From: Oryzias latipes | Lineage: Eukaryota > Chordata > Actinopteri > Beloniformes > Adrianichthyidae | Direction of reading: 5' to 3' | Assembly (NCBI RefSeq): GCF_002234675.1 | Contig: NC_019876.2 | Location: forward strand, 23,957,371 to 24,021,370 | DNA length: 64,000 nucleotides | Shown: one piece after another, positions 11,780-23,305 of the stretch | Numbering within the stretch: position 1 is the stretch's first letter | Layout of the letters: every line of letters begins with the position of its first letter | Translations under genes and position numbers: made by a program | The notes under the pieces: generated by a model | Database searches by the model: none | The model's input: the letters and a program-made list of their open reading frames with translations, nothing else | Told to the model about the DNA's origin: nothing

Positions 11780-12210
11780 TATATGACAGGATTGGACCGG
11801 TGACCTGTCCAGGGTGTACCTCAGATTCGTCCAAACAGTCACTCGGTAAGCTCCATCAAACCTGTGACCCCAAAAAAGACTAAGCAGGTTTAGAAAATGG
11901 ATGGATGGAGGGATGAATACATGAGGACTCCAGAGGCAAAAAGCAGGAATCAGGAGTCCCAGCATCATGAAGCGTAGGCAGTTAAAGAAATTCAAAGTTG
12001 GGTCTGGGAGCACTCTGGGTAGGTCATGAAGGGTTATATGTAATTTGGGTTATATATATTGTTGCGTATATATTTTCATGAATATAGGATTGCACAGTGG
12101 CACAGTGCTTTAGCACCATAGCCTTACAGCGAGAAGGCCCCCGGGTCAGGCTCCTGCTTGGACTTTTGTGTGAGAAGTTGGTATTCTCCATGTGCATGTG
12201 GGAAGGAAGG
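11780..12210 (+). repeat. Dispersed tRNA-related fish repeat, two rearranged pieces
   Basis: 11785-11915 has GGTGACCTGTCCAGGGTGTACC followed by GAAAATGGATGGATGGA, the usual 3' part of a common fish repeat. 12087-12205 has GTGGCACAGTGCTTTAGCACCATAGCC and a TTCTCCATGTGCATGTGGG end, the usual 5' part of the same repeat. They occur here in the wrong order, with about 170 bases between, so the copy was broken or two copies overlap. Recognition is from memory of the family. Confidence 0.5.
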
Positions 12211-12399
12211 ACAGATATCTGACCGAACTTCTCGTTCAAGAGAAGTCTGAAGTCTTGCATTTAAGTTTAAGTCAGTCTCACATCAAGTCAAGTCTAGTCC
12301 ATCTCTGAGTATAGATAAGCAAATCCTTTTGAGAGTTTATTAGAACTGGGATGCTAGTAGTGTTTACTGGTAATTAAATGTTTGCTTAAAACTCTTCCA

Positions 12400-13265
12400 T
12401 CATTTCCCAAAGTGGCGTTAGCTTAGCCGACACTTGGTCCATAAAACTTTTCAGCGTTTCTTGAATAATGTCAAGAGTCTTTTTGAGGTCTTCGTATTCC
12501 TGGGGCATGGTCAGCTCTCTTTTTTGGAGAAAATCAACTTTTAAGTAATTTGAAGATAGTCGTATTCGCAGAGAGGCACGCCACGCGTCCTGCTGTGTAA
12601 CCTGGAACCGGATGCTGTTCTCTTAGCTTTATTTAGCCAAGACCTCCTACGTGTGTTGGGGCAGTTCTGTGCTGGGAAAAAGATAATCAGCAAAAATTAA
12701 ATAAAGAACTTAGACTGACTGATCAAAACATTAGCGATCTTTTCACCTGGACGGAATTCGAAATTACCAAGTCCTTCATGATTTCAAATATATTTTAGGG
12801 TTTGACGATTACCGAAGAGCTGACTTTCATGTAAAGTAAAATTCTGTTTTGTTTTTTTAAAGAAGAATGTTTGTGGTCACAAATGAAGTCTTCCTGTAGC
12901 AAAAACACATCTCATTCTATTTTTGGATCCTCTTGATGCTGCACAGACCCCCCCCCCCCCCCCAAAAAAAAAAAAAAAAAGAAAGAAAAATAAATAACAC
13001 ACACCACCACCACTACTAGTTTTTGAGATACCAGTGCACAGGCATGCAAACATCTGCAGATGGAATCGGTCAAACAATAAAGCTGGACATTTTTACTTTG
13101 ATAAAAAAATACAGAGTGCTGGTTCCTGAAGATAGAACCTGTAGACTGAAACCCGAACCAAGTCAAGTCTGTAATCACCACTGTGCATGAAGGTTTATGT
13201 GGTTTCATCAAAGCGTGACAGATGTTTTTCTCATCAGCCTATTTTATATCATCTGTGCTAATGTC
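12400..13265. repeat. NITR-locus spacer block, copy B (partial)
   Basis: Partial match to copies A and C: GACTGACTGATCAAAACATTAGCGATCTTTT at 12713 resembles 33341-33371, GATCCTCTTGATGCTGCACAG at 12927 resembles 3811, and TGGTTTCATCAAAGCGTGACAG at 13199 resembles 4081. It sits about 2 kb upstream of NITR gene 1 as copy C sits upstream of gene 2. A C-then-A homopolymer run (12949-12980) has expanded inside it. Confidence 0.6.
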
Positions 13266-13296
13266 CAGAATGCACATATATATATAATCTATATCA

Positions 13297-14402
13297 GTGA
13301 CGGGCAGTCAGGAGAGGCAGCCTCACCTGTCATTATGGGAAGAAAAGAGCAAAAATAAATTCAATTATTATATTTAATCAGTAATTTGTGCTTTGCAGTC
13401 ATTTTCCATTTAAATGTACCATTTTTGGGTGTTTTGTTCTTTTCAAAATCGCTGAATTTCCGCATTTGCCGTTCAGATACTAAGAAGTGACGTGTGATGA
13501 GGCACCAGCCCGCTGAGCCTCACCTTGGATTGCGCAATACCTATGCAGTCAGACGGTACTGCTGTCTCTCTTTATGTTGGTTCAATCACTTGTACTATGT
13601 GAGCTGAGTTTACATAATTTAGCAGATGTATATGATGTACAGTGTTTGGGTTTTATAAATAACTGTATGTGAGGGACATGTTTCTTGTGCTGAGCGCTAA
13701 ACGCCGGCAAAAAAGCCGCTGGGTGAGGTCAGCAGTTCTCGTGCCTCATGTTAGGGGGCGCCGGTGCGCCCTGAGATTATGACGCTAAAAAATAATAGAA
13801 TAAGTGATAGCAAGTCATTTACAGCCTTCCAGTCATTTTCAACATGGAGGATTGCATCTCTAACCTCAGGAATTTTTCCAAATTGGACTTTCAGTCAAAG
13901 CAGGAGATTATTTTGAAAGGAAGACCGACGCCGGATTTAGGGATTCTACAGACAACGGGACAGAAGAGGGATGAATGTAAATCTGCTAGACAGCTTCTCA
14001 ACTTTTTGGCTCAGAAGGATCTTATCCCAACTGTTCCTGAAGCAGCAAAGTTGCTCCAGCTCGTGCTCACTGTTCCCGCTACTACAGAGTCGGTGGAGCG
14101 GTCCTTCTCTGCGCTGAAAAGACTCAAAACGTACAGTCGGAACAGGACTGATCAAGCCCGACTTTCTTTCCTGGGAGTGATTTTCATTGAAACAGAGAGA
14201 CTTTCAAAACTGAAGAAAGACAAGGAAGACTTCTAAAAGCAAAGTTGTCTATTCTTTTCTTCAGAAGGAGCGGCGTATGGACTTTATTTACAAGTAAAAG
14301 TAAGACGATAATAAGGTTTTTGCTTTTTTCTATGCTACAGTTTGTATATGAAAAAAACATGTTGAAATGATATTTTAAACAAAACGCGTTAACTGTTGTC
14401 AA
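13297..14402 (+). mobile_element. hAT transposon relic with transposase C-terminus
   Basis: Begins with CAGTGACGGGCAGTCAGG, a hAT-type terminus known from fish and other animals. An open frame at 13844-14236 encodes 130 residues ending in ESVERSFSALKRLKTYSRNR and a charged tail, the C-terminal dimerisation domain (hATC) of hAT transposases. The N-terminal zinc finger and catalytic part are missing, and no matching right inverted repeat is seen before the R4-type LINE starts at 14403. It is dead. Confidence 0.7.
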
Positions 14403-16528
14403 TCAAATGGTGAATAAGTTACTCAGCATGGTCCATATGTTTGTAAATCTGACTGATGATGTCAGTGCCTGACTAGCTGTTCCTAGCACTGCGCTTTTCT
14501 GGACTGAGAGGTCTGAGGTCTTTCTAGGTATCTGTTGTAGCCACTCCTCCAGCTTGGGGGTTACTGCCCCGAGTGCTCCAATTACCACAGGCACCACTGT
14601 CACCTTCCCTTTCCAGGCTTTCTCCAGTTCTTCTCTGAGTCCCTGGTATTTCTCCAGTTTCTCATGTTCCTTCTTCCTGATGTTCCCATCGCTTGGCACT
14701 GCCACATCCACCACAACGGCTTTCCTCTGTTCTTTATCCACCACTACAATGTCTGGTTGGTTTGCCATTACCATCCTATCAGTCTGGATCTGGAAGTCCC
14801 ACAGAATCTTTGCCCTCTCATTCTCTACCACCTTCGGAGGTGTTTTCCATTTTGACCTTGGGGTTTCCAGTCCATATTCTGCACACATGTTCCTGTATAT
14901 ATTCCAGCCACTTGATTGTGGTGCTCCATGTATGCTTTACCTGCCAGCATCTTACATCCTGCAGTTATGTGCTGGATTGTTTCTTTGCACAGCCTACACC
15001 TTGGGTCTTGTCTGGTGTGGTAGATCTGAGCCTCTATCGCTCTGGTGCTCAGGGCTTGTTCCTGAGCTGCCAGGATGAGCGCTTCAGTGCTGTCCTGTAA
15101 GCCAGCCCTTTCTAGCCCTTTCTAGTGACTTGCAGTCTTGAGCGACTGTTCTGTCGACCAGGAGTTGGTGTTTGGCTCCTCTGGAGTCTCTACCAATGCC
15201 CTTCTGTGTGTTGCTCATGAATTGATCCATGTGCCTATTTATCTTGGTTGCAATGATGCCAGACATGAGCTTCCATGTTGTGGAGAGACAGGTTATTGGC
15301 CGGTAGTTGGATGGGACTGCACCCTTTGAGGGATCCTTCTGGAATTGGATCGTTCGCCCTTCTGTTAGCCATTCGGGGTGAGTCCCATCTCTTGGCAGTT
15401 GGTTCATTTGTGCTGCCAGGCGCTCGTGGAGTGCGGTAAGCTTCTTTAACCAGTAAGCATTTATCATGTCAGGGCCCGGTGCTGTCCACTTCTTCATACC
15501 TGAGACTCTTTCTTGGATGTCTGCCACTGTGATGGTTACTGGATTCTGTTCAGGGAGGTTGCTATGTTCTTTTATCAGAGAGACCAGCCACTGGGCATTA
15601 CTGTTATGTGCTGTCTCTTTCTCCCATATACTTTTCCAGTACTGTTCAGTTTCCAGCCTTGGTGGGTCTGCAAGGCTGTTTTGACCCTGCCACTGAGCAT
15701 ACACTTTCGCAGGTTGAGTTGCGAACAGCCTGTTTATTCGTCTGGCTTCATTGTCTCTTGTGTACCTCTTTAGGGGGCTGCTCAAGGCTAGGAGCCTTTG
15801 TTTGGCAGTTTCCAGTGCTTCAGGTATGGGCATCTGGCTGTATCGCTTAGGTACTTGCTTTCTCATTGTACCTCTTTGAGCCTCTGTCAGCTTACTCACA
15901 TCTTTGCGAGTTGCCTTGATTTTGGCCTCTAACCGTTGCTTCCATGGAGGGTACTGTTTTCTTCCATGGTTGCTCTTATAGCCAAGCACCTCAAGGATTA
16001 CTGCTGCTGAAGTGTAAACCAGTTCATTGGTTTCTGTGATGGTTGTGGTAGGAATTGCCCTCAATGCTTCATTCACAGTTTCCAGTAGACTTTCAGGCGG
16101 TACATCACTTAACCGTTGTAGCTGGTGTCGGGGTTGCGTTCATTGTAGACATGATCTTGTCTTTCAGGTCAGTTGCTGCCTCGCTCAGCGGAATTGTGGT
16201 TGTTGGGGCTGTGTACCCAATCTCAGGGTGGGAGTGTGGTATCACCTCCTCTCTGACCTGCTGTTCTGGCTCTCCCGTGGCATTGTATTTTATTGCTTCA
16301 ATCTCAAGTTGTGATAGGAGTTCCCGATTGTGGATGTTAGAGCACTGGGCTACCAGTTGTTTGGCAGTTAGCCTTGATTGTGGGTTTCGAAGCATCCATT
16401 CATTCCACATTCTCCGCATATAACCCCTCTGGGTGGGATTACTCGAGTAGTAGCATTCTAACAGAACCTTGTTCTCACATTTAGTCCATTTCCGTCTTGT
16501 TCCAGTAGCCCACTTTCCATCAGGGTGG
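14403..16528 (-). mobile_element. R4/Rex6-type LINE, long but RT-deleted copy
   Basis: On the minus strand the copy runs from an N-terminal region (16528-16105, frame-shifted near 16110) into 16076-15084, which has the start of the reverse transcriptase (KKWTAPGPDMINAYWLKKL and PSNYRPITCLSTTWKL). It then jumps straight to a CCHC-like segment (QHITAGCK) and the restriction-like endonuclease at 14888-14403 (PDIVVVDK, VVVDVAVPSDGN). The catalytic centre of the polymerase, expected between, is absent. At the junction near 15110 the motif CTAGAAAGGG is present twice in tandem. The element is therefore immobile unless helped. The R4 group usually inserts with loose site choice. Confidence 0.75.
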
Positions 16529-16741
16529 CAAGGCAAGGCAAGGCAAATTTATTTATATAGCACAATTCATGTACAGAGACAATTCAAAGTGCTTTACATA
16601 AAAAAATAAAAGAAACAATTAAAAACAAATAGTAAAAATGTGACCATTAAAATAAAATTAAAAGATATTAAACAATATTTGAATTTGAATTTAAAACAAG
16701 CATAAATAAATAGTACGGACATAAACTTTTGAATACATATT
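16529..16741 (-). mobile_element. 3' tail of L2 LINE (distal to BEL insertion)
   Basis: Read on the minus strand this is the 3' untranslated end of the L2 element whose coding part lies at 24114-25170. It contains AAAGCACTTTGAATTGTC and GTGCTATATAAATAAATTTG and ends in three TTGCC units. It was separated from the rest of the element by the BEL insertion, whose ATATT target repeat ends at 16741. Confidence 0.75.
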
Positions 16742-17101
16742 TGTAGGAGCTAAAGGCCTAGAAACTATTTAACTAAGTTCTAGCTCCTTTGATACACTGA
16801 GATGTGCGACGCCAGAGTTGATTGACGCGCCAAGCGGGCTGTCGTTTCCTTATACGACGAAGAAAAATGAGTCCTTTACTCCGATCAACTTTGCATTACT
16901 TTGTTTCTTTTTATTAATTTACACTACTGAACGGATTGGACTACTCTTTTGCTTCATTTCCCGCACAAGCGGTCAAAAACCATTTCTCCATCTGGCTCAT
17001 GCACACCTGTGTGTGGTCAGATCATCAACCAATTTATAATTGACAGCAAAACATGAAAACAGCGACACCCACAGGACATGTTTCTCAATAGGGCTCCTAC
17101 A
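16742..17101 (-). repeat. BEL/Pao 3' LTR
   Basis: Left copy of the 360-base LTR; it is the 3' LTR because the element reads on the minus strand. It ends GGCTCCTACA on the plus strand where the other copy has GGTTCCTACA. Confidence 0.92.
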
Positions 17102-17173
17102 CGCCGGCCCCTAAATTGTTATACAATTGAATAACAATTTACAAATACCTCTCAAAAAGGAGCCAAACATAGT

Positions 17174-20100
17174 TTACACTTCTTGTAACAAACAAAGTTT
17201 TGATATGGGTCTGTCGATTACATTAGATTTAGTTTGTAGTTTCACAGATCGTACAAGTCCCCCTTTGTCTGGATAAACTTCTAAGACTTTGCCAAGTAAC
17301 CAGGAACCGCGGGGAGCTGATGAGTCCATGATTACAACTATATCCCCGACTAACAAATTCCTCTTCCTTTGATTCCATTTCTGTCTCTCTTGGAGTAAAG
17401 GCAAATATTCCCGTATCCACCTTTTCCAGAAAAGATCAGCAAGATATTGTACTTGCTTCCAGCGTTTTCTAACATACTGGTCCTGCGGGTCAAATATTCC
17501 AGGGGGTAGAGCAGGTTTCCTCATGAGAAGAAGAAGATGGTTTGGTGTAAGAGGTTCCAAGTCATTTGGATCATCAGACATCTTCGTGAGTGGACGATCA
17601 TTTAGAATTGCTTCTATTTCACAGAGTACTGTGGACAGTCCATCATCATCCAGTTGCTGCTGCTGTAGAACTGAACAAAGAACCTTACGAATTAGGCGGA
17701 TTAAACGCTCCCATACGCCTCCAAAATGTGAAGCTCCTGGTGGGTTAAAACTCCACTGTATTCCGGCTTGTGTCATAACTCTTGCAATTTTGTCTTGGTT
17801 TATTGCAGACAATGCTCTTTTTAGTTCTTTATTGGCACCGATGAAATTTGTGCCATTATCCGATCTTAGCTGCTTCACTTGTCCTCTTCTGCTAATGAAG
17901 CGACGCAAAGCATTAATGCATGAATCTGTATCCAGAGACGTTGCAACCTCCAAATGCACGGCTCGGCTAGCCATACAAGTGAAGATGACCCCATAGCGTT
18001 TACAGGTTCCTCTTCCTCTTTTCACTTCCACTGGACCAAAGTAATCAACACCTGTGTTGGTGAATGGAGGCAGATCAGGAAGGATTCGTTCTTTTGGAAG
18101 ATCAGCCATTTTTTGTGTCACTGGTCTCCCATGAAAACGTCGACAAAATAGACACTCTGAAATTACTCGCCTCACCGCAGAGTTGGCATTTGTAATCCAA
18201 AATCTTTGTCTTACTTTGGAGAGTGTATAAGCCCGACCGCCATGACCAAGACGTTGATGTATGTATTTCAGAATGAGCATAGAGATATGCTGGTCCTTAG
18301 AAAGGATAAGAGGATGCTTGCTTTCTTCGGGCATTGCTCCTTTGCACAGTCTTCCACCTACTCTCAGAAGTCCATCATCCATGATGGGATCTAATTTGTA
18401 GATCGAACTTTGTTTACTCACACTTGAGTTTGACATCAGTGCATGAATTTCTTTCATAAATCGCTGCTGCTGACAATAGCGTATGATGGCCAATTCAGCT
18501 TCCTTCACATCACTCAGTGTTAAGAAGTCAACCTTGCCAAATGTTGCGTCTGTTGCAGGTGTGACATTTTTCTGCTTTGTCCTTGTGGTTTCATCCTGTA
18601 CGGTTTTCAACTGCTTTCTCTGTCGACCCTTTTCCAACAGTATGGATTTCAGTCTAAGGATCCAGGCAACCGCAGTCGTTAACTTGCTCCAGTCTGAGAA
18701 ATATGCAATCAACTTCTCTGTAGGGTTAGAAGCATCACAGCCACTGATTGCATTTACAGTTTCTTCTTTTCTGACCTCTTTGTCATTAGGATCAACTGAA
18801 AACTCCGTGAATGATGTTGGCTCTTCACATTCATGTGTCCAAAGAAATTCAGGTCCTTTAAGCCATACACTGTCCTTTAGGAAGCTTGAAGCCTTCATTC
18901 CTCTTGAGGCTTTGTCAGCTGGATTATCTTTGGAGCAAACGTGTCTCCATTGTGAGGGTTCAGATGCTTCTCTTATAGAAGAGATTCTGTTTGCTACGAA
19001 CGTGTGAAAGCGCTTGTTTTCATTCCGAATGTACTTCAACACGGAAGTACTGTCAGTCCAAAATACAGAACTTTCCAGTGAGATCTCTAGTTCTGTTTTT
19101 AGCATTGCATCCAGTCTAACAGCAAGAACAGCTGCTGTTAGTTCTAATCTGGGAATTGTTATAGGTTTTAAAGGTGTTACTCTGGCTTTGCCAAGCAAAA
19201 TGGCTACGTGAATGTGATCATTCTGGTTTACCAGTCTGATGTAGGTTACTGTCCCATATCCACATTCACTGGCATCTGCAAAATGGTGCAATTGTGCACA
19301 TTTGATTTTTCCAAATCCCACTGGCTTGATGCACCTTCTCACTTCAAATGTGGACAGTAGAGCTAATTCTTCAAGCCATTTTTTCCACTGGGACCGAAGG
19401 TCTTGTGGTAAAGTGTCATCCCATCCACATTTTCTTCTGCATAACTCCTGTTGAATCATCTTGGCACACAATGTGACTGGTGCAAGAAAACCTAAAGGGT
19501 CGTAGATCGAGCAGGTGACTGACAAAACACCACGTCTGGTGAGGGGCTTTTCTTTTATCTCCATTTTAAACATGAAGACATCAGTCTCTGCACACCATTG
19601 CAGTCCCAAAGCCCTTTCTACTGGAAGTTTATCACAATCTAAATCCAGCTTCTTCAGGTCCTTGGCTCTTTGACTAGAAGTGATAGCTTCCAAAACGGCT
19701 CGACTGTTACTGATCCACTTCTCCAAAATGAACCCTCCTTTGGCGCACATAAAAATGAGATCTTTCATCATTTTTACTGCTGTCTCCTCCGTGGGCGAGC
19801 TCTTCAAGCAGTCATCAACATAGAAGTTTTTCTTGACTGTTTGACAAACCTCTGATTTGAATTCAGATTTGTTGTCATCTGCTGTTTTCTGGAGAGCGAA
19901 GCTTGCACAGCTTGGTGATGAAACGGCACCAAACAGATGCACAGTCATCCTATACTCTTCAGGCCCTTTAGCAAAATCTCCACCTGGCCACCATAGAAAT
20001 CGCAGAAAGTCTCTATGTTCTTCCATTACCTTCACTTGGTGGAACATTGCCTGGATATCACCCATGAAAGCCACAGGTTCCTGTCTGAATCTTGTAAGAA

Positions 20101-23100
20101 CTCCCAGCAATGAACTTGTTAGGTTGGGGCCTTGCATGAGCTCTCCATTTAATGACACTCCTTTGAAGGTGGCTCCACAATCGAAAACAACACGCAGGGA
20201 TTTTTTCCTTGGATGTTGAACACCATGATGAGGGATGTACCAGACCTTTCCTTCCCTCCCCTTTATCTGCTGTTTAGGGACCCTTTCAGCATAAGATTTC
20301 TTGAAAAGTTCATTCATGTATCTTGAATACTCCTCTTGCCACGCTTTATCATGAATAAATCTCTTCTTTAAACCTTGAAGTCTTTGCTTAGCCACACTGT
20401 AGTTGTTTGGAAAATGAACCTCAGGATTTCTAAAGGGTAAGTTCATGCAGTACTGTCCGCCAATCAACGTAACTGAACTTTCCAATGTATTTAGAAACTT
20501 TACATCTTCTCTTGACATCTCTTTGTCTTTTGAAACCTTTTCATTAAACTCATAGCTGTACTGACTGGACAGCAATTCCTCAAGTTTATTCACAGAGATC
20601 CTGTTCACTGTAGCAGAGTGGGGGCACTCCTCCAAAACACCACTGTTTCCATTCAGTGGACCATTGACTACCCATCCCAACACTGTCTTAACGGCATATG
20701 GTCCATTTCCATTGCTGTTAATAACTTCCCAAGGCTCCAGTAGCTGGGGGGCGTTGGTACCTATTAATAGGTCGACTTCTGCATTTATTTTTGGCATGTG
20801 AATTTTAGACAAGTGAGGATGTTTCTTTAGATGTTCAGATGTTGCCATGCTCTCAGTTGAAACTGGCATTTTCCTTTGTGTCAATACTTCTGGCAGAGGA
20901 TAAAAATTATGGTCTTCTACACCAGACACTTCTAGACCAATCAAAGAGTAGGCTGGAACAACAGTCTCCTGTCCCATTGTACGCAAGAGAAATGAAGTTC
21001 TTCTACCAGTAACATTCAGCTTTTGCATAAGATGTTCTGAGCAAAAAGTTGCTGAACTCCCAGGGTCCAAAAATGCATGTGTTTTGATGACACAATTTCC
21101 CTTTTTTGCCTTGATCTTCACAGGAAGTATAGATAGGGCACAGTAATCCACTCCGGCCCCTGTATGTCCACATGTTGTCTGTAAGGTTGGTTTATTCTCT
21201 ATGGACTCCTTTGACTGCTCTGCAGCTAGGGGCTGTCTTTTAATGTGGAGCACAGTAGGGTGCATTTGACTACAGGCCTCACATTTTAGCCGCTGCTCGC
21301 AGATGCGACTCACGTGACCAGTGCTTAAACATGCAAAACAGAATTGTCTTTCTTTAAGCCACTGAATCTTGTCTTTATGTTTCATTATTGTAAAGGCTTT
21401 GCAGTTTTCCAATAGATGGCCTTTTGCACAAAAAACACAGTTAGGAAACTCTCTGTTGTTGCTGGGTTTTTTAAATACACCTGATGTTACTGTAGTGGCC
21501 ACAGTGTTTCCTTTGAATCCAAACTTAGGAAGTGACTTGGATCTTATAAAGGATTTTGTATGAGCAATGTTTGATAAAGGATCTTGTATGTTGCCAAATA
21601 GAGGATCAGAAAGAATTTTTACATGTCGTTCAATGAAAGCGACAAGATCAATGAAATGAGCTCTGTTGTTGGTTCTTTCCATAACTTCATGTGCTGTGAC
21701 TCTCCAATGTTCTCTCATTTTGTATGGCAACTTTGAGATTATAGCTCTCATGTTTGCAGGCATGTCAAGTTCTTGCATGTGCTGAAGCTCCGTCATAACA
21801 TTACAACAGGAACGAAGGAATAAAGAAAATGCTTTTAGAGCTTTAACATCCTCAGCTTTTATTGTTTGCCAAGCCAACGCCTTTTCATTGTAAGCTGTTG
21901 CTATTTTATAAGGATTTCCAAAGTGGTACTGAAGAAGATCCTTGGCCACTGCATAGCCATGTTCAGGAGTCATATGTTGACAGCTACGCACCAGTTCTTG
22001 TGGTTGTCCCCTTGTAAACTGTTCCAAATAGTATAAGCAATCGGCTTTTCCTGTTTTTGCTTCCACTCCTTGCTCAAAAGCCTTGATAAAACTTCTATAT
22101 ATCAGAGGATCCCCTTCGAAGATAGGAATAGTTCGTGGTGGTAGAGATGTTGAAAGCTGCTGTTGCACAAGTGCTGATGTTATTTCATTTTGCTTCTCCA
22201 TTATGTTAATTATGCGGTCATTTGGTGAGTTCCCAGTCTGTTCTTGTTGGTTATTGCTGGAATAATGGTAGTTAGTTAATTGCCTTGTGTGATCACTTAA
22301 AACTAGAACTGATGAATGAGATTGAGTTTGTTGAACCGTTTTTTGCTTGTTGTGCTCCGGTTGTAGACTTATGCTGTGTTGATACTTGACAGCTGACTCC
22401 ATTTGTTTGGTTTCCTTTGGTACTGCATCCATAGGCAGAGTCGGTTGTTGTCCCTTTGAAGTATTTTGATAGGCTAATTTCCATGTTTCTGGTTTGTATT
22501 CCTCCGCTGAAGGATTTAATGCTGTTTTAGTCTCCATTTGATGCCTTTGCTTCTCAAAGTAAGAATTCATTCCATCGGCTTCATTTTCATACTCTTCATC
22601 TGCAGCTCGCAGTACAGCAAGCTTAGCTGTGTAAGCTGCTAGTTCAGCCTCCAAGTCCAGTTCTTCCTTTTTCCTCTTGATTTGCAGTTCTTGTTCCTCC
22701 AGAGCATGTCTTTGTTTTAGTGCGGCCATACGAGCAATCAATGCAGCTTTGTCTGCTTGAGCTTTAATTCTTGAAGATGATGTTCTGCTTGATTTACTTC
22801 TCAGACTAGGCTTACTTTCAACATTAGAAATACTGTCATTTGGACCAATGTCATCTTCAGCATCCTCATTTTTAAACACATTTTCCTCATTCACAGAAAT
22901 CCATGTTTTACCCTCAGAAATACATTCATTATTGAACAAGATTTTGGCTTTAAACCACGTTTCATGTTTTTCACATTCATCGGATGGCAATAAACCCAAC
23001 AAAGATTCATGCATACATGTGGCATCATTACAAACCTCAACAAGTTTATCAAGAGCTATTTGAACCTTTGTTTTATCACCTTTAACCATTAAACTTTGCA

Positions 23101-23305
23101 GTGATTTCCTAATGTTGCTTGCTTTATTTAATTTCAGGTTTCTGTTATTTTGTAGCCTGTCCAGTTTATCAGCGAGAGCTTTTGCTGTCAGTCTAACCAC
23201 TCGCTTTTCAGCATGTATTTCACTGCCAGTCAAACTATTAGTTCTGTTCGCGGTGCACGCTGCAGCTCCCACTGTTACGTCTGACGTTGCGTCGCGCGTC
23301 TCCAT
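17174..23305 (-). CDS. BEL/Pao Gag-Pol polyprotein
   Basis: Single open frame of 2043 residues, normal for BEL/Pao. In order: a charged coiled-coil-rich N-terminus (about 170-250, KEELDLEAELAAYTAKL); the Gag region with FEGDPLIYRSFIKAFEQ (about 394); zinc-knuckle-like cysteines CVFC...C, CFACLSTGHVSRIC and CEAC (about 620-675); aspartic protease FLDPGSSATFC (about 745); reverse transcriptase with GDIQAMFHQV and the YVDD box (about 1160); RNase H FADASECGYG (about 1340); and integrase with TGVDYFGP (about 1749), DNGTNFIG (about 1815) and a downstream Glu. The C-terminal VGDIVVIMDSSAPRGSWLLG segment is typical of the family. No stop or frameshift is seen, so the element may still be active. Confidence 0.93.
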   Translation of the reverse strand: METRDATSDVTVGAAACTANRTNSLTGSEIHAEKRVVRLTAKALADKLDRLQNNRNLKLNKASNIRKSLQSLMVKGDKTKVQIALDKLVEVCNDATCMHESLLGLLPSDECEKHETWFKAKILFNNECISEGKTWISVNEENVFKNEDAEDDIGPNDSISNVESKPSLRSKSSRTSSSRIKAQADKAALIARMAALKQRHALEEQELQIKRKKEELDLEAELAAYTAKLAVLRAADEEYENEADGMNSYFEKQRHQMETKTALNPSAEEYKPETWKLAYQNTSKGQQPTLPMDAVPKETKQMESAVKYQHSISLQPEHNKQKTVQQTQSHSSVLVLSDHTRQLTNYHYSSNNQQEQTGNSPNDRIINIMEKQNEITSALVQQQLSTSLPPRTIPIFEGDPLIYRSFIKAFEQGVEAKTGKADCLYYLEQFTRGQPQELVRSCQHMTPEHGYAVAKDLLQYHFGNPYKIATAYNEKALAWQTIKAEDVKALKAFSLFLRSCCNVMTELQHMQELDMPANMRAIISKLPYKMREHWRVTAHEVMERTNNRAHFIDLVAFIERHVKILSDPLFGNIQDPLSNIAHTKSFIRSKSLPKFGFKGNTVATTVTSGVFKKPSNNREFPNCVFCAKGHLLENCKAFTIMKHKDKIQWLKERQFCFACLSTGHVSRICEQRLKCEACSQMHPTVLHIKRQPLAAEQSKESIENKPTLQTTCGHTGAGVDYCALSILPVKIKAKKGNCVIKTHAFLDPGSSATFCSEHLMQKLNVTGRRTSFLLRTMGQETVVPAYSLIGLEVSGVEDHNFYPLPEVLTQRKMPVSTESMATSEHLKKHPHLSKIHMPKINAEVDLLIGTNAPQLLEPWEVINSNGNGPYAVKTVLGWVVNGPLNGNSGVLEECPHSATVNRISVNKLEELLSSQYSYEFNEKVSKDKEMSREDVKFLNTLESSVTLIGGQYCMNLPFRNPEVHFPNNYSVAKQRLQGLKKRFIHDKAWQEEYSRYMNELFKKSYAERVPKQQIKGREGKVWYIPHHGVQHPRKKSLRVVFDCGATFKGVSLNGELMQGPNLTSSLLGVLTRFRQEPVAFMGDIQAMFHQVKVMEEHRDFLRFLWWPGGDFAKGPEEYRMTVHLFGAVSSPSCASFALQKTADDNKSEFKSEVCQTVKKNFYVDDCLKSSPTEETAVKMMKDLIFMCAKGGFILEKWISNSRAVLEAITSSQRAKDLKKLDLDCDKLPVERALGLQWCAETDVFMFKMEIKEKPLTRRGVLSVTCSIYDPLGFLAPVTLCAKMIQQELCRRKCGWDDTLPQDLRSQWKKWLEELALLSTFEVRRCIKPVGFGKIKCAQLHHFADASECGYGTVTYIRLVNQNDHIHVAILLGKARVTPLKPITIPRLELTAAVLAVRLDAMLKTELEISLESSVFWTDSTSVLKYIRNENKRFHTFVANRISSIREASEPSQWRHVCSKDNPADKASRGMKASSFLKDSVWLKGPEFLWTHECEEPTSFTEFSVDPNDKEVRKEETVNAISGCDASNPTEKLIAYFSDWSKLTTAVAWILRLKSILLEKGRQRKQLKTVQDETTRTKQKNVTPATDATFGKVDFLTLSDVKEAELAIIRYCQQQRFMKEIHALMSNSSVSKQSSIYKLDPIMDDGLLRVGGRLCKGAMPEESKHPLILSKDQHISMLILKYIHQRLGHGGRAYTLSKVRQRFWITNANSAVRRVISECLFCRRFHGRPVTQKMADLPKERILPDLPPFTNTGVDYFGPVEVKRGRGTCKRYGVIFTCMASRAVHLEVATSLDTDSCINALRRFISRRGQVKQLRSDNGTNFIGANKELKRALSAINQDKIARVMTQAGIQWSFNPPGASHFGGVWERLIRLIRKVLCSVLQQQQLDDDGLSTVLCEIEAILNDRPLTKMSDDPNDLEPLTPNHLLLLMRKPALPPGIFDPQDQYVRKRWKQVQYLADLFWKRWIREYLPLLQERQKWNQRKRNLLVGDIVVIMDSSAPRGSWLLGKVLEVYPDKGGLVRSVKLQTKSNVIDRPISKLCLLQEV

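Noticed and set aside
12949-12980. C-run followed by A-run as a possible retro-copy tail
   Set aside because: The same C-rich spot exists in the two other spacer copies, so it is a local homopolymer expansion.
14554-15100. Hydrophobic plus-strand frames over the R4 LINE
   Set aside because: Antisense of the conserved endonuclease-coding strand.
17523-20219. Plus-strand open frames across the BEL element (up to 174 codons)
   Set aside because: They are shadows of the 2043-codon minus-strand Gag-Pol frame and have no recognisable motifs.
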